64,000 nt of DNA from Pseudonocardia autotrophica (GTDB taxonomy: Bacteria > Actinomycetota > Actinomycetes > Mycobacteriales > Pseudonocardiaceae), in NCBI RefSeq assembly GCF_003945385.1, contig NZ_AP018920.1:6386001-6450000 (forward strand), written 5' to 3'. The position numbers and the translations under genes were made by a program. The stretch's first letter is position 1. Every line of letters begins with the position of its first letter. This document shows positions 40,965 through 51,283 of the stretch, piece by piece. Below the pieces are notes generated by a model. The model made no database searches, was not told the origin of the DNA, and worked only from the letters and a program-made list of their open reading frames with translations.

Positions 40965-41942
40965 CTACCGGTCCAGCCAGCCCGCGACCTCGGTAGCCCA
41001 GTAGGTGAGGATCACGTCGGCGCCGGCCCGGCGGATCGAGGTGACCGTCTCCAGGATGGTGCGCTCCCGCTCCAGCCAGCCCCGCTCCACCGCGGCCTCG
41101 ATCATCGCGTACTCACCGGAGATCTGGTACGCCGCGACCGGTACGTCCGCGACGTCGGCCACCCTGGCCAGCACGTCCAGGTAGGCCAGCGCGGGCTTGA
41201 CCATCACCATGTCGGCGCCCTCGTCGAGGTCCAGCGCCAGCTCGCGCAGCGCCTCGCGGGCGTTGCCGCCGTCCTGCTGGTAGGTCTTGCGGTCACCGCG
41301 CAGCTGCGAGTTCACCGCCTCCCGGAACGGCCCGTAGAAGGCCGAGGCGTACTTCGCGGTGTAGGCGAGGATCCCGGTGTCGGCGAACCCGGCCTCGTCC
41401 AGCGCCTCCCGGATGACGCCGACCTGGCCGTCCATCATCCCGCTCGGCCCGACCAGGTGCGCCCCGGCGCGGGCCTGCTCGACGCCCATCCGGGCGTACA
41501 CGTCGAGGGTGGCGTCGTTGTCGACCCGGCCGTCGGCGTCCAGCACACCGCAGTGACCGTGGTCGGTGAACTCGTCCAGGCAGAGATCCGACATCACGAC
41601 GAGATCGTCGCCGACCTCGTCGCGGACATCGCGCAGCGCGACGTTCAGGATCCCCTCCGGGTCGACGGCGCCGGAGCCGGTCGCGTCGTGCACCTGCGGG
41701 ACGCCGAACAGCATCACCCCGCCGACGCCGGCCGACGCCGCCTGCGCGACCGCCTTGCGCAGGCTGTCCCGGGTGTGCTGGACGACGCCGGGCATCGACG
41801 AGATCGGCACCGGCTCGGTGGCGCCCTCGCGGACGAACATCGGCAGCACCAGCTGCCGGGGTCGCACCTCGGTCTCGGAGACCATCCGCCGCATCGCGGG
41901 GGTGGTCCGCAGGCGGCGGGGACGCTGCGCCGGGAAAGCCAT
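40965..41942 (-). CDS. hemB: HemB, porphobilinogen synthase
   Basis: A 325-residue 5-aminolevulinate dehydratase that condenses two 5-aminolevulinates to porphobilinogen. The two Schiff-base lysines are in [13 protein letters not shown] and [11 protein letters not shown]. The metal segment reads [16 protein letters not shown], without the Cys cluster of zinc enzymes, so this is probably a magnesium-type enzyme. [15 protein letters not shown] and [10 protein letters not shown] mark a complete N-terminus. ATG 41942 is six bases after TACCCT with no Shine-Dalgarno, so it is leaderless. It lies 46 bp beyond the ABC exporter stop. Confidence 0.95.
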   Translation of the reverse strand: MAFPAQRPRRLRTTPAMRRMVSETEVRPRQLVLPMFVREGATEPVPISSMPGVVQHTRDSLRKAVAQAASAGVGGVMLFGVPQVHDATGSGAVDPEGILNVALRDVRDEVGDDLVVMSDLCLDEFTDHGHCGVLDADGRVDNDATLDVYARMGVEQARAGAHLVGPSGMMDGQVGVIREALDEAGFADTGILAYTAKYASAFYGPFREAVNSQLRGDRKTYQQDGGNAREALRELALDLDEGADMVMVKPALAYLDVLARVADVADVPVAAYQISGEYAMIEAAVERGWLERERTILETVTSIRRAGADVILTYWATEVAGWLDR

Positions 41943-41948
41943 TGACCC

Positions 41949-41954
41949 AGGGTA
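41949..41954 (-). promoter_or_regulatory. -10 box of leaderless hemB
   Basis: TACCCT on the minus strand, six bases before ATG 41942. Confidence 0.5.
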
Positions 41955-41988
41955 GAGCGCCCCCGGCCGGGCGCCGTCCCCGGCCGGG

Positions 41989-43737
41989 TCAGCCCACCGG
42001 GGCGGCGTCGGTCCGGATCCGCAGCGCCTCCACCAGGCCCCGGTAGAGATCGCTGGTCCCCAGCAGCTCGGCGTGCGTGCCCCGGGCCACGACCCGGGAC
42101 GCCTCCATCACGATGATCTCGTCGGCGTCGAGCACCGTGGAAAGCCGGTGCGCCACGGTCACCACCGCACCGCGCTGCGCCTGCGCCCGCACGACGGTCT
42201 GGATCGCCACCTCGGTGAGCCCGTCGACCTGGGCGGTCGCCTCGTCGAGCAGCAGTACCCGCGGCTCGGCGAGCAGTGCCCTGGCCAGCGCGATCCGCTG
42301 CCGCTGCCCACCGGAGACCGAGGTGTCCGACAGCGGCGTGTCCAGGCCGAGCTCCAGGTCCGCGACCACGGCATCGAGGTGGATGCTGCGCAGCACCTCG
42401 GCGATCCGCTCCTCGGAGACGTCCGGGACGGCCAGCGTGAGGTTCTCCCGGATCGTCCCGGGGACCACCGGCGTCTCCTGCTCGACGTAGGCGAAGTGCC
42501 TGCGCACCCGGTGCGCGTCCAGCTCGGCGTAGGGCACCCCGCCGAGCAGCAGCTCGCCGCGCTCCGGATCGACGAAGCGCAGCAGCAGCGACAGCAGCGT
42601 CGTCTTCCCGGCGCCGGACGGCCCGACCACCGCCACGTGCCCACGGTCCGGCACGACCAGATCCAGCCCGCGCACCGCAGGCTCGGCCGCACCCGGATAC
42701 CGGGCGTCGACACCCCGCAGCTCGACCCCGCCGGTGGCCGCCGGAGCGGGACCGGATCCGTCGGAGGCCGGCTCCGACTCCAGCGCCCGGACCTCCCGGA
42801 TCCGGCCGGCCGCCGCGATCCCGGACTGCAGCGTGCTCAGGTTCTGGCTGAGCTCCATGATCGGCCCCATCAGCCCGAACGCGTACAGCAGGAACGCGAC
42901 CAGCGTCGACACGCTCATCTCGCCGGCCGCGACCCGCCACGCCCCGACCCCGAGGATCAGCACGATCGCGGCCTGCAGGCCGGCCCAGGCGATCGTCCAG
43001 ACCAGCGCCTCCCGGCGCACCGCCCGCACGCCGAACCGGCGCGCGTCCGCGGCGTGTGCGACCAGCCGGTCCTGCGCCGTGTCCTCGACGCCGGCCGCCT
43101 TGACCGTCTTGACCGCGCGCAGCGTCCCGTCCAGCGAACCGCCCAGGTCACCCAGCGCGCCCTGGGCCCGCTCCTGCGCGGTCGCGATCGCGGGCAGCAG
43201 CACCGAGAACAGGACGACGACGACCGCGGTCGCCCCGAACGTCACCAGCGCCAGCATCGGGTCGAGGACGGTCATCAGCACCAGCGACCCGACCAGCATC
43301 ACCGCGCCGTTGAGCAGCCCGACCAGGCTGGACGACGCCGCCTCGCGCAGCAGCACGGTGTCCGAGGTGACCCGGGTGACCAGTTCCCCCGCCGGGCGGG
43401 CCAGCAGCGGGAGCACCTTGGCCCGCAGGTAGCGGACGATCATGTTCTCGCGGGCGTCGTAGACGATCCGCTCGGCGAGCGTCCCGAGCACGACCCACTG
43501 CCACCAGGTGATGCCGGCGCCGACCACGAGCAGCCCGATCAACAGCAGCACCGGCCCGGACAGGGACCCGCCGTCGGCGACCGTGTCGAGCACCCACTTG
43601 GTCACCAGCGGGCTCGCCAGCTCCATCGCCGATCCGGCGAGCGCCAGAACGAGACCGAACACCAGCGTCGGTAGGTGCGGGCGGGCGTGGTCCCACAGGA
43701 TCCCGATCCGGGAAGGAGGTTCGGTCACGACAGTCAT
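41989..43737 (-). CDS. ABC exporter (fused permease and ATPase)
   Basis: A 582-residue half-transporter. The N-terminal six-span exporter domain runs to about residue 310. The ATPase domain has GPSGAGKTT (Walker A), [16 protein letters not shown] (signature), [11 protein letters not shown] (Walker B) and the His switch in [15 protein letters not shown]. It probably works as a homodimer exporting a drug or lipid-like compound. A TetR gene is divergent 61 bp away, which suggests inducible efflux. The ATG at 43737 has AAGG only one base upstream, so the GTG at 43728 may be the true start. Confidence 0.88.
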   Translation of the reverse strand: MTVVTEPPSRIGILWDHARPHLPTLVFGLVLALAGSAMELASPLVTKWVLDTVADGGSLSGPVLLLIGLLVVGAGITWWQWVVLGTLAERIVYDARENMIVRYLRAKVLPLLARPAGELVTRVTSDTVLLREAASSSLVGLLNGAVMLVGSLVLMTVLDPMLALVTFGATAVVVVLFSVLLPAIATAQERAQGALGDLGGSLDGTLRAVKTVKAAGVEDTAQDRLVAHAADARRFGVRAVRREALVWTIAWAGLQAAIVLILGVGAWRVAAGEMSVSTLVAFLLYAFGLMGPIMELSQNLSTLQSGIAAAGRIREVRALESEPASDGSGPAPAATGGVELRGVDARYPGAAEPAVRGLDLVVPDRGHVAVVGPSGAGKTTLLSLLLRFVDPERGELLLGGVPYAELDAHRVRRHFAYVEQETPVVPGTIRENLTLAVPDVSEERIAEVLRSIHLDAVVADLELGLDTPLSDTSVSGGQRQRIALARALLAEPRVLLLDEATAQVDGLTEVAIQTVVRAQAQRGAVVTVAHRLSTVLDADEIIVMEASRVVARGTHAELLGTSDLYRGLVEALRIRTDAAPVG

Positions 43738-43786
43738 GCCTTCAAGTAAGACACAACTGTCCCAATTTCGCACATGAGTTATTTGT

Positions 43787-43792
43787 TATGGT
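43787..43792 (+). promoter_or_regulatory. -10 box of the leaderless TetR gene
   Basis: TATGGT, six bases before GTG 43799, in an unusually AT-rich 61-bp divergent gap. GACA-CAAC-TGTC just to the left is a weak dyad that could be the operator. Confidence 0.5.
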
Positions 43793-43798
43793 CGCTAC

Positions 43799-44356
43799 GT
43801 GACGGTCGAGGAGCAGGAGAGCCCCACGAAGGAGCGGACCCGGCGGGCGATCCTCCGCGCCGCCATCGAGGTGCTGTCCGGCAATCCCGGCGCCGCACTC
43901 GGCGAGGTCGCCGAGGCCGCCGGCGTCGCGCGGAGCACGCTGCACCGCTACTACCCGGACCGGGCCACCCTCGCCGCCGCGGTCGACTCGTTCGTCGTCG
44001 GCGAGTACGCCGACGCGATCCGCCGCTCCCGCCCCGACGACGGCACCGGCCTCGAGGCCTACACCCGGCTCTGCGGCGAGATGATCGACGCGCGCGAGGT
44101 CTTCGCCTGGTGGATGCGCGGCGAGATCACCGAGGAGGACGCCGCCGACAACGAGGAGGACAGGCTCGTCGCCGGGATCGTGCACCGCGGCCACGCCGAC
44201 GGCACCATCGACCGCGAGCTCGACGCCGACTGGCTGGCCGGGCACATCTGGTGCGGCCTGTTCGCCGCCTTCTACCTCCCCGAACCGGCCGGGCGCAGCC
44301 CCCGGGAGACCCGCGAGATGTGCCTGCGGACCCTGGTGAAGGCCGCCGCCGCATGA
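43799..44356 (+). CDS. TetR-family regulator of the ABC exporter
   Basis: A 185-residue TetR protein with its DNA-binding domain at about 10-57 (RRAILRAAIEVLSG, GEVAEAAGVARSTLHRYYPDRATL). The RSTLHRYY recognition helix is typical. The ligand domain ends with WCGLFAAFYLPEPAGRS. It starts at GTG 43799 from a leaderless promoter and is divergent from the exporter gene, its likely target. It ends before a strong terminator and the 24-bp hairpin repeats next to hemD. Confidence 0.85.
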   Translation: MTVEEQESPTKERTRRAILRAAIEVLSGNPGAALGEVAEAAGVARSTLHRYYPDRATLAAAVDSFVVGEYADAIRRSRPDDGTGLEAYTRLCGEMIDAREVFAWWMRGEITEEDAADNEEDRLVAGIVHRGHADGTIDRELDADWLAGHIWCGLFAAFYLPEPAGRSPRETREMCLRTLVKAAAA

Positions 44357-44360
44357 GGCG

Positions 44361-44398
44361 ACGGCCCCGCCCCCCACCGAGGTGGGAGACGGGGCCGT
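44361..44398 (+). terminator. Terminator of the TetR gene
   Basis: ACGGCCCCG pairs with CGGGGCCGT, enclosing CCCACC/GGTGGG with a GA loop. It begins five bases after the stop. Confidence 0.75.
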
Positions 44399-44411
44399 GA
44401 CATCACACGCG

Positions 44412-44522
44412 AGCCGCTCAGCGGCTGTATCGACTCGCCGCTCAGCGGCTGTATCGACTCGCCGCTCAGCGGCTGTGCCGATGCGCCGCTCAGCGGCTGT
44501 GCCGATGCGCCGCTCAGCGGCG
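44412..44522. repeat. Five tandem 24-bp hairpin repeats ending in the hemD stop
   Basis: Each 24-bp unit has the dyad GCCGCTCAGCGGC. Dyad starts are 44412, 44436, 44460, 44484 and 44508, exactly 24 bp apart. Linkers are of two kinds (TGTATCGACTCG, then TGTGCCGATGCG). The last dyad contains the stop codon of the cobA/hemD gene, so its transcript ends in up to five consecutive hairpins. Confidence 0.8.
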
Positions 44523-46055
44523 GCGCGCCTTGACCTTCTTCGGCGGCGGCAGGTTGCCCTCGGCGCGCAGCTTGGCCGTGTGGCTCGCCAGCGCGTCGAC
44601 CAGGCTCGGGACCCGGGCCTCCTCGGGCTGCACGTCGACCCGCAGACCGAACTCGCGGGCCGTCTCGGCGGTGGCCGGGCCGATGCAGGCGACCAGCGTG
44701 CGGGCGTGCGGCTTGCCGGCGATGCCGACCAGGTTCCGCACCGTCGACGACGAGGTGAAGCACACCGCGTCGAACCCGCCGGTCTTGATCGCCTCACGGA
44801 TCGGCGCGGGCGGCGGGGCCGCACGGACGGTCCGGTAGGCCGTCACGTCGTCGACCTCCCAGCCGCGCTCCTGCAGCCCGGCGGACAGCGTCTCGGTGGC
44901 GATGTCGGCGCGCGGCAGCAGCACCCGGTCGACCGGGTCCAGCACGTCGTCGTACGGCGGGAAGATCTCCAGCAGCCCCTCGGAGGTGGACGACTGGGCC
45001 TCGTCGATGTCCGGGACCAGCTCCGGCTCGATGCCGAACTCGCGGACCTTCTCCGCGGTGGAGCGGCCCACGCAGGCGATCTTCACGCCGGAGAACGCGC
45101 GGGCGTCCAGGCCGAACTCGGCGAACTTCTCCCACACGGCCTTCACCGCGTTGGTGGAGGTGAACACGACCCACTGGTAGCGGCCGTCGACCAGGCCCTT
45201 CACCGAGCGCTCCATCTGCGCGGGCGACCGGGGCGGCTCGACGGCGATCGTCGGCACCTCCTCCGGGATCGCACCGTGCATGCGCAGCCGCTCGCTCATC
45301 ACGCCGGCCTGGTCCTTGGTCCGCGGCACCAGCACCCGCCAGCCGTACAGCGCGCGCGACTCCCACCAGGACAGCTCACCGCGGCGACCGGCGGCGTCGC
45401 CGACGGTCAGCACCAGCGCGCCCTCCAGGTCGCTGCCGTCGCCGGCCAGCTTGCCGATCGACGACGAGATCGTCCGCTGGGTGGACGTGGTGCCACCGGC
45501 GGTGATCGCGACCGCGGTCTCCGCGGGCACGCCCTGGGCGGACAACCCGGACGCGACGTCGGCCAGCAGCGCACTGGTGGCGTGCAGCACGACCGGTCCC
45601 GGGCTGGCGGCGAGCGCGGCCCAGTCGACGCCGGCCCGCACGTCGGCCTCGACGTGCGCGGAGCCCAGCGCGACACCGGCGTAGGCCGGCACCGCGGTGG
45701 AGGCGGGCACGCCCGGCACCACGTCGAACGCCGTCCCGGAGGCCGAGACGGCGAGCGCCTCGGCCACCACCGCGTCGTTGGTGAGCGGATCACCGGAGAC
45801 CAGCCGGGCCACCGAACGGCCCTGGCCGGCCTCCGCCAGCAGGTCACTCGCGATGTCGGCGGGCTGGCCGACCGCCGGGCGCACCTCGGCGCCGTCGGCG
45901 GCGAGCGCGAGGATGCCCTCCGGTACGTCCGGGTCCGTGATCACCAGCGGCGAGCCGGCGAGAACATCCCTGGCGCGCACGGTGAGCAGCGCCGGGTCCC
46001 CCGGTCCGCTGCCCACGAAGGCGATCCGCCCCGAGGTGTTGGCAGGTCCTGTCAT
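44514..46055 (-). CDS. hemD: CobA/HemD fusion: uroporphyrinogen-III methyltransferase and synthase
   Basis: A 513-residue bifunctional protein. Residues 1 to about 245 are a CobA-like SAM-dependent methylase domain (VGSGPGDPALLTVRARDVL, LVSGDPLTNDAVVAEAL, VPGVPAST). Residues about 250-500 are HemD uroporphyrinogen-III synthase (RVLVPRTKDQAGVMSERL, WVVFTSTNAVKAVWEKF, CIGPATAETAREFGL). The GSGPGDP loop is intact, but the methylase half is diverged: the usual GGRDGEE-type motifs are replaced (SGDPLTNDAV). Whether it still methylates is open. It ends in a Lys/Arg tail inside a hairpin repeat. It is the last gene of rex-hemA-hemC-hemD, 17 bp after hemC. ATG 46055 follows GGGAG. Confidence 0.9.
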   Translation of the reverse strand: MTGPANTSGRIAFVGSGPGDPALLTVRARDVLAGSPLVITDPDVPEGILALAADGAEVRPAVGQPADIASDLLAEAGQGRSVARLVSGDPLTNDAVVAEALAVSASGTAFDVVPGVPASTAVPAYAGVALGSAHVEADVRAGVDWAALAASPGPVVLHATSALLADVASGLSAQGVPAETAVAITAGGTTSTQRTISSSIGKLAGDGSDLEGALVLTVGDAAGRRGELSWWESRALYGWRVLVPRTKDQAGVMSERLRMHGAIPEEVPTIAVEPPRSPAQMERSVKGLVDGRYQWVVFTSTNAVKAVWEKFAEFGLDARAFSGVKIACVGRSTAEKVREFGIEPELVPDIDEAQSSTSEGLLEIFPPYDDVLDPVDRVLLPRADIATETLSAGLQERGWEVDDVTAYRTVRAAPPPAPIREAIKTGGFDAVCFTSSSTVRNLVGIAGKPHARTLVACIGPATAETAREFGLRVDVQPEEARVPSLVDALASHTAKLRAEGNLPPPKKVKARRR

Positions 46056-46072
46056 TTCAAGAAACTCCCGAA

Positions 46073-47029
46073 TCAGCGGTTTGCGGGACCACCGGCACCT
46101 GCGGGGGGCAGGTCCTCGGCTCCCAGGTCGAGAAGCTCGTGCGCGACCGCGGCCCCGAGCTTCTCTGCGTCGTCCATGTCTCCGGTGGCCGACGCGCGTA
46201 CCACGTCGCCCACCCCGATGTCCCCGATCCCCAGCGCTCCGCGCAGGGACAGCCGGTCCACCGCCCGGCCGTCGTCGTCGAGATCGGAGACGACCTCGGC
46301 CAGCGCCCCGACCGGGGTGTCGCAGCGCGCGTCCAGCCCGGCCAGCACCGCCCGCTCGGCAGTGACGGCGACCCGGACGGCCGCGTCGTCGAGCACCCCG
46401 GCCAGCACCGCGATCAGATCGGTGTCGCCGGAACGGCACTCGACGGAGAGCGCCCCCTGAGCGGGTGCCGGCAGAATCTGCAGCGGATCGATCAGCTCGT
46501 CCGCCTCGTCGATGCGGCCCAGCCTGCGCAGCCCGGCCGCGGCGATGACCACCGCGTCCAGCTCACCGGACCGGACCTTCCCGATCCGGGTGTCCACGTT
46601 CCCCCGGATCGGCACCACCTCGAGCCCCTGGCCGAGCGCGTTCAGCTGCGCGGTACGGCGCGGCGACCCGGTCCCGACCCTGGCCCCACGGCCCAGCTCC
46701 CCCAGCACCCGGCCGTTGCCGACCAGCGCATCCCGGACGTCCTCACGCACCGGGACGGCCGCGACCGTCAACCCGTCGGGCTGCGCGCTCGGCAGGTCCT
46801 TGTACGAGTGCACGGCCACGTCGATCTCGCCGGCGTACAGCGCGTCGCGCAGCTGGGACACGAACACCCCGACCCCGAGCTGCGGGATCGGCGCCGACGA
46901 GCGGTCACCACTGGTGGAGATCGTGACCAGCTCGCACGGGTGCCCGGCGGCGATCAGCCGGTCGGCGATCGTGGTGGACTGCGCGACCGCCAGCTTCGAC
47001 GGGCGCGTCCCGATCTTCAGAACGCTCAC
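46073..47029 (-). CDS. hemC: HemC, porphobilinogen deaminase
   Basis: A 318-residue hydroxymethylbilane synthase, polymerising four porphobilinogens. [14 protein letters not shown] opens the protein, [13 protein letters not shown] holds the catalytic Asp, [11 protein letters not shown] and [11 protein letters not shown] are the substrate-binding Arg segments, and Cys236 in [11 protein letters not shown] anchors the dipyrromethane cofactor. The usual cofactor context is GGC; ARC is a mild variant seen in actinobacteria. The GTG start overlaps the hemA stop (GTGA), so translation is coupled. Confidence 0.95.
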   Translation of the reverse strand: MSVLKIGTRPSKLAVAQSTTIADRLIAAGHPCELVTISTSGDRSSAPIPQLGVGVFVSQLRDALYAGEIDVAVHSYKDLPSAQPDGLTVAAVPVREDVRDALVGNGRVLGELGRGARVGTGSPRRTAQLNALGQGLEVVPIRGNVDTRIGKVRSGELDAVVIAAAGLRRLGRIDEADELIDPLQILPAPAQGALSVECRSGDTDLIAVLAGVLDDAAVRVAVTAERAVLAGLDARCDTPVGALAEVVSDLDDDGRAVDRLSLRGALGIGDIGVGDVVRASATGDMDDAEKLGAAVAHELLDLGAEDLPPAGAGGPANR

Positions 47030-48450
47030 GAGATCTGCTCCGGGGGACGGGACCCGATCGACGGCGTGCGGTCGAGCGGGGCGTTCAGCGCGGCCGTGAC
47101 GTCGGTGCCGTCCACGGTCGCGTCGGTGCCGCGGACCGGGGCGGCGACCGCGGCGGCCGCCTGCGGGTCGAGTTCGAACAGGGTGCGCAGCGCGGCGGCG
47201 TAGCTGTCCCCGTCCGGCCCCTCGGCCAGGCGCTTGACCTGCACCGTCGGGGTGTGCAACAGCTTGTCGACGACCCGGCGGACGGTCCGCGAGAGCTCCT
47301 CACGGACCCGCCCGTCCAGGTCGGGCAGGCGCGAGTCCAGGCGCAGGAGCTCGGCGTCGACGACCTCGGAGGCGCGCCGGCGCAGCGCCGTCACGGTCGG
47401 GGTGACCTCGGCCGAGCGCTGCCCGGCCAGGTACTGCTGGGCCTCCGCCTCGACCATCCGGTGGGCCAGCGCGATCGAGCCACCGGCGGCGTCGTCGGAG
47501 ACGTCGAGCAGCCTGCGCTGCAGGGTCACCAGGTCGACCATCCGGACGCCGGGCAGCTCACCCACCGCCGGATCGACGTCGCGCGGGAGCCCCAGGTCAC
47601 AGACGACCAGCGGCCGCGACCGCCCGCCGGACAGCGCCTCGGCGACCGGGTCGGCGTGCACCACGTGCCCGATCGCCCCGGTGCAGGCCAGCAGCAGGTC
47701 CGCCGAGCGCAGCTCGTCGGTCAACGAGTCCAGCGGCGCCGTACGCGCCGCGGTGCCCTGCTCGCGCACCTTCTCCGCGAGCCGCTCGGCGCCCTCGGCC
47801 GACCGGTTCAGCACGACGATCTCGGACGCCCCGGCACGGCGCAGGTGCGCCGCCGCGAGCGCGCCCATCGCGCCGGCCCCGACGACGACGGCACGCGCCC
47901 CGTCCAGACCGGTGCCGCCGAGCTCGCGATCGGCGTCACGCAGCGCCTCGGAGACGATCGAGGCGCCCGCCTCGTCGATCCCGGTTCCGGCGTGCACCCG
48001 CTTCCCGACCCGCAGCGCCTGCTGCACCAGCTCGTGCAGCACCTTGCCGACCGAGCCGGACTCGTCCGCGGTGGCGTAGGCCCCGCGGAGCTGGCCGAGG
48101 ATCTGCGACTCCCCCACGACCATCGAGTCCAGGCCCGCCGCCAGCTGGAACATGTGCTGGACTGCCGAGCCGGCGTAGTGCACGAAGAGATGGTCCGACA
48201 GCTCACCGATCGGGAACCCGGCATAGCTGCCGAGCACGTCGGTGACGTCGCCGAGGCCGCCGTGGAACGCGTCCACGACCGCACAGACCTCGATCCGGTT
48301 GCAGGTCGAGAGCAGTACCGCCTCTTCGACGTGCGCTCGATCGAGCATCTCCTCGAGTAGTTTGGGCACGTCGCCCGGCGCCACCGCGAGGCGCTCCAGC
48401 ACCTCGACCGGCGCGCTGCGGTGCGACAGGCCGACCACGAGGACGCTCAT
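47026..48450 (-). CDS. hemA: HemA, glutamyl-tRNA reductase
   Basis: A 474-residue glutamyl-tRNA reductase, the first committed step of C5-pathway haem synthesis. The catalytic Cys50 is in [10 protein letters not shown], followed by the substrate-binding [15 protein letters not shown], the NADPH motif [15 protein letters not shown], and the C-terminal dimerisation helix with [16 protein letters not shown]. An extra 60-residue Ala/Asp-rich tail is present. The start at 48450 (ATG) overlaps the rex stop by ATGA. As second gene of the rex operon it is under redox control, and HemA is also the usual target of haem feedback. Confidence 0.95.
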   Translation of the reverse strand: MSVLVVGLSHRSAPVEVLERLAVAPGDVPKLLEEMLDRAHVEEAVLLSTCNRIEVCAVVDAFHGGLGDVTDVLGSYAGFPIGELSDHLFVHYAGSAVQHMFQLAAGLDSMVVGESQILGQLRGAYATADESGSVGKVLHELVQQALRVGKRVHAGTGIDEAGASIVSEALRDADRELGGTGLDGARAVVVGAGAMGALAAAHLRRAGASEIVVLNRSAEGAERLAEKVREQGTAARTAPLDSLTDELRSADLLLACTGAIGHVVHADPVAEALSGGRSRPLVVCDLGLPRDVDPAVGELPGVRMVDLVTLQRRLLDVSDDAAGGSIALAHRMVEAEAQQYLAGQRSAEVTPTVTALRRRASEVVDAELLRLDSRLPDLDGRVREELSRTVRRVVDKLLHTPTVQVKRLAEGPDGDSYAAALRTLFELDPQAAAAVAAPVRGTDATVDGTDVTAALNAPLDRTPSIGSRPPEQIS

Positions 48451-49220
48451 CGCGGGGACACCACCGATCCGTTCGTCTCGCCCGTTGCGCCGGCGGCCCC
48501 GTCGGGGGTGTCCGCCGGGATCGCCACGTCGCCGGCGATGTGCCGCCGGGCCACGTGGAACGCGAGGACCTGGAGCTCGACCGACAGGTCGACCTTGCGG
48601 ACCTCGACGTCGTCCGGCACCTGAAGCAGTACCGGAGCGAAGTTGAGAATGGACTGCACGCCGCCCTCGACGAGCAGGTCGCAGACGTTCTGCGCGGCCG
48701 GTCCGGGGGTCGCGATCATCCCGATCGTGACGCCGTGGGCGGCACACACCTCGGGGATCTCGCGGACGTGCCGGACCCGGATGCCGTTGATCTCGATGCC
48801 GACCAGATCGGGCTCGACGTCGAACAGGGCGCTGACCGGGAACCCGCGGCCGGCGAACCCGGCGTACCCGGCGAGCGCCTGGCCGAGGTTGCCCACCCCG
48901 ACCAGGCCGACCGACTGCCGGTGGTCCATACCGAGCTCGCCCTGCAACCTGCCCTGCAGCGAGGTGACGTCGTAGCCGACCCCGCGGACGCCGTAGGAGC
49001 CCAGGTAGGAGAGGTCCTTGCGGAGCTTCGCCGAGTTGACCCCGGACGCACCCGCGAGCTCCTCGGAGGAGACCGTCTCGACGCCCTGCTCACGCAGCTC
49101 GCCGAGCACCCGCAGGTAGACGGCGAGCCGGGAGACGGTGGCCTCGGGAACCGGGCGCACCGGGCGTTCACCGTCGGCCTCGGCGCCGGACGGAGCACCG
49201 GTGTCGGGCCGCAGACTCAC
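48447..49220 (-). CDS. rex: Rex, NADH-sensing redox repressor
   Basis: A 257-residue Rex protein. The N-terminal winged helix ([41 protein letters not shown]) is followed by the Rossmann NADH domain ([46 protein letters not shown]) and the domain-swapped C-terminal helix. It represses respiratory and haem genes at low NADH/NAD+ and releases DNA when NADH rises. The GTG at 49220 is chosen for its GGAGGAGGAAGG Shine-Dalgarno and family length (S. coelicolor Rex 258 aa). ATG 49319 has none. It heads rex-hemA-hemC-hemD. Confidence 0.94.
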   Translation of the reverse strand: MSLRPDTGAPSGAEADGERPVRPVPEATVSRLAVYLRVLGELREQGVETVSSEELAGASGVNSAKLRKDLSYLGSYGVRGVGYDVTSLQGRLQGELGMDHRQSVGLVGVGNLGQALAGYAGFAGRGFPVSALFDVEPDLVGIEINGIRVRHVREIPEVCAAHGVTIGMIATPGPAAQNVCDLLVEGGVQSILNFAPVLLQVPDDVEVRKVDLSVELQVLAFHVARRHIAGDVAIPADTPDGAAGATGETNGSVVSPR

Positions 49221-49482
49221 GGGCCTTCCTCCTCCGGCGTCGGTCTCGGGCGGGCGGGGCGCGGTGCCGTTCCGGCGCTCGTCCGGTACACGGGGGGTTG
49301 TCCGCGGACGGTCGGTCATCGAAACTGATCGTGCTCCGGTCGAGAATGTGCTGGCCGCACCCCTGCAACGCAGGAGCACGGTCGCCGAGCCCGGACCACG
49401 GCCCGGCCGGTACGACGACCGGACGGTGCGCGCTCGGGCAGGCCCGATGGCGCGAGGTCACCGGGCCGGGCGACGAAAATCC

Positions 49483-49511
49483 ACGGTAGCCGCTTGTGAA
49501 GGCCCGCACAA
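49483..49511 (-). promoter_or_regulatory. rex operon promoter with overlapping Rex operator
   Basis: On the minus strand, TTGTGC (49511-49506) and TACCGT (49488-49483) are 17 bp apart, a normal -35/-10 pair. The Rex box TTGTGAAGGCCCGCACAA (49494-49511, plus strand) fits the known TTGTG-N8-CACAA pattern and covers the -35 and half of the spacer, so bound Rex would block RNA polymerase. The 454-bp gap 49221-49674 holds this site, a leader of about 255 nt, and nothing else I recognise. Confidence 0.8.
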
Positions 49512-49674
49512 AGTTGCGATCTTGGTCCGGATCGTGCTCGATGCGGCCGCTCACCTGGAGCTACCGGTGATCGACCGGCACGAACCGCTCACCGTGCGAG
49601 GTCGGAGACGTCGGCGCCCGTGACACCCCGGGCCCGGGTGGTCCGCTCGGGGGTGACACAGCTCTCGGCACAGG

Positions 49675-51276
49675 TCAGGTCACGGTGATCGGCCGCGCGG
49701 GCAGGCCGGTCGCCGCCCCCGGGAGCGGCGAGCGCTGCTGCGCGGTCTGCACGATCCCCTCGCCATCGGTCGCCCGGCAGACGATCGTGTGCCCGCCCGC
49801 GGGCAGGTCCAGCTCGGCCCGCCACATCCGCCAGGTCGCCCCGCCCGCCGGGACCGGGCCGAGCTCGGCCTCCACCCATCCGGCGCCCTCGGGGGCCCCG
49901 ACGCCGACCTCCACCCGGGAGATCCCGCGCGGCACCGCCCAGGCCGCCCCGGTGACCACGACCCGGCCGGCCGGGAGGCTCGCGAAGGCCCCCGGCGAGT
50001 CGATCCGGGACGCCGTCTCGGTGGGCCCGGGCGGCGCCCAGCCGCGCACCCGCCAGTAGTCGGCGCGCGCGGCGAACGTCGTGAACTCGATGTCGGTGAC
50101 CCACTTGGTCGCCGAGACGTAGCCGTAGAGGCCGGGCACCACGATCCGCACCGGGAAGCCGTGCTCGACCGGCAGCGCCTCGCCGTCCATCGCCACCGCG
50201 AGCAGCGCACCGGCCGCCGGGTCCAGCACCAGCGACGCGGGGCTGCCCGCCGTCCAGCCGTCGACCGACGTCGACAGCAGCTGATCGGCGGCCGGATCCG
50301 GGGACGCCGCGGCGAGCAGCGGCGCCAGCTCGACGCCGGTGAAGCGGGTGGTCGACACCAGGTCACCGCCGACCTCGTTGGAGACGCAGGACAGCGTCAC
50401 CCAGCGTTCGACGAGCTGTCGTTCCAGCAGGTCGTCGAGGGTCAGCCGCAGCTCGCGGCCGACCATCCCGTGCACCCGCAGCGCCCACGTCGCCGGATCC
50501 ACCGCGGGCACCCGCAGGGCGGTGTCGATCCGGTAGAAGTCCGCGGCCGGCGTCGCGAACGCGGTCCCGCCGGGGAACTGCGCCCCGGCCGGCACCGCCG
50601 GGGCAGGCGGGATCCGGCCCGCCGCGGCGAGTGCCCGCAGCCGCGCGGTGAGCGCGTCCCGGGCCGGCCCGATCCGGCCGGACGGCAGCCGCGGGGCGAG
50701 CAGCCCGGCGCCCGCCACCGCGGCGGCCCCACCCGCACCGGCCAGGCCGGCCGCCCGCAGGAACCGGCGACGGGTCAGCGACTCGCGCAGCGGCCGCCCG
50801 TCGGGCAGCACCGGGCCGGCCGGGATCCGGGCGGCGAGGCGGTGCAGCCTGCGGAACACGCTCACCCCGGCGACCAGCGCGACGATCCCCGGCAGCACGT
50901 CCAGCGGTCCGGCACCGGCACCCGTCCCGGCCGCGAGCACCGCCAGCAGGCCGAGCACCACCAGCCCGCCGGTCCCCGGCCGGTCCGAGCGCCCGGACAG
51001 CGCCCCGGCCCCGGCGACCGCGACCAGCAGCACGATCAGCACCCCGGCGACGACGGTCGCCCGGCTGCCCAGGCCCATCCCGACCGTCGCGAACCCGGCG
51101 ATCGCGGGTGGGGTCAGCGCGACCACCCGCCCGGCGACCGCGTCCACCGGCCCGGTACCCGGCCCGGTCAGCAACGCGACGAGCTGCCCGGCACCGACGC
51201 CGAGCGCGGCCGCGGCGACGGCGGCCGACGTCGCGCGCAGCCGGCCGGGACGCGCCGCCGGGGCCGCCGCCGTCAT
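49675..51276 (-). CDS. Membrane-anchored sulfite-oxidase-family molybdoenzyme
   Basis: A 533-residue protein. About five hydrophobic spans fill residues 15-145. Then TRRRFLRAAGLAG (about 168-180), a twin-arginine-like motif, starts another hydrophobic helix, so the catalytic part probably faces outside. The C-terminal part is a sulfite-oxidase-type Mo-pterin domain with the Mo-ligating Cys297 in TLSCVSNEVGGDL, HGFPVRIVVPGLYGY and KWVTDIEFT, then a dimerisation domain (RVVVTGAAWAVPRGISRVEVG). The substrate is unknown; sulfite, methionine sulfoxide or nitro-compounds have been shown for relatives. It follows a glutaredoxin-like gene by 7 bp. Confidence 0.85.
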   Translation of the reverse strand: MTAAAPAARPGRLRATSAAVAAAALGVGAGQLVALLTGPGTGPVDAVAGRVVALTPPAIAGFATVGMGLGSRATVVAGVLIVLLVAVAGAGALSGRSDRPGTGGLVVLGLLAVLAAGTGAGAGPLDVLPGIVALVAGVSVFRRLHRLAARIPAGPVLPDGRPLRESLTRRRFLRAAGLAGAGGAAAVAGAGLLAPRLPSGRIGPARDALTARLRALAAAGRIPPAPAVPAGAQFPGGTAFATPAADFYRIDTALRVPAVDPATWALRVHGMVGRELRLTLDDLLERQLVERWVTLSCVSNEVGGDLVSTTRFTGVELAPLLAAASPDPAADQLLSTSVDGWTAGSPASLVLDPAAGALLAVAMDGEALPVEHGFPVRIVVPGLYGYVSATKWVTDIEFTTFAARADYWRVRGWAPPGPTETASRIDSPGAFASLPAGRVVVTGAAWAVPRGISRVEVGVGAPEGAGWVEAELGPVPAGGATWRMWRAELDLPAGGHTIVCRATDGEGIVQTAQQRSPLPGAATGLPARPITVT

Positions 51277-51283
51277 CCCCGGC

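Noticed and set aside
40965..41942. Zinc-type porphobilinogen synthase
   Set aside because: The metal segment has Asp residues where zinc enzymes have a Cys cluster.
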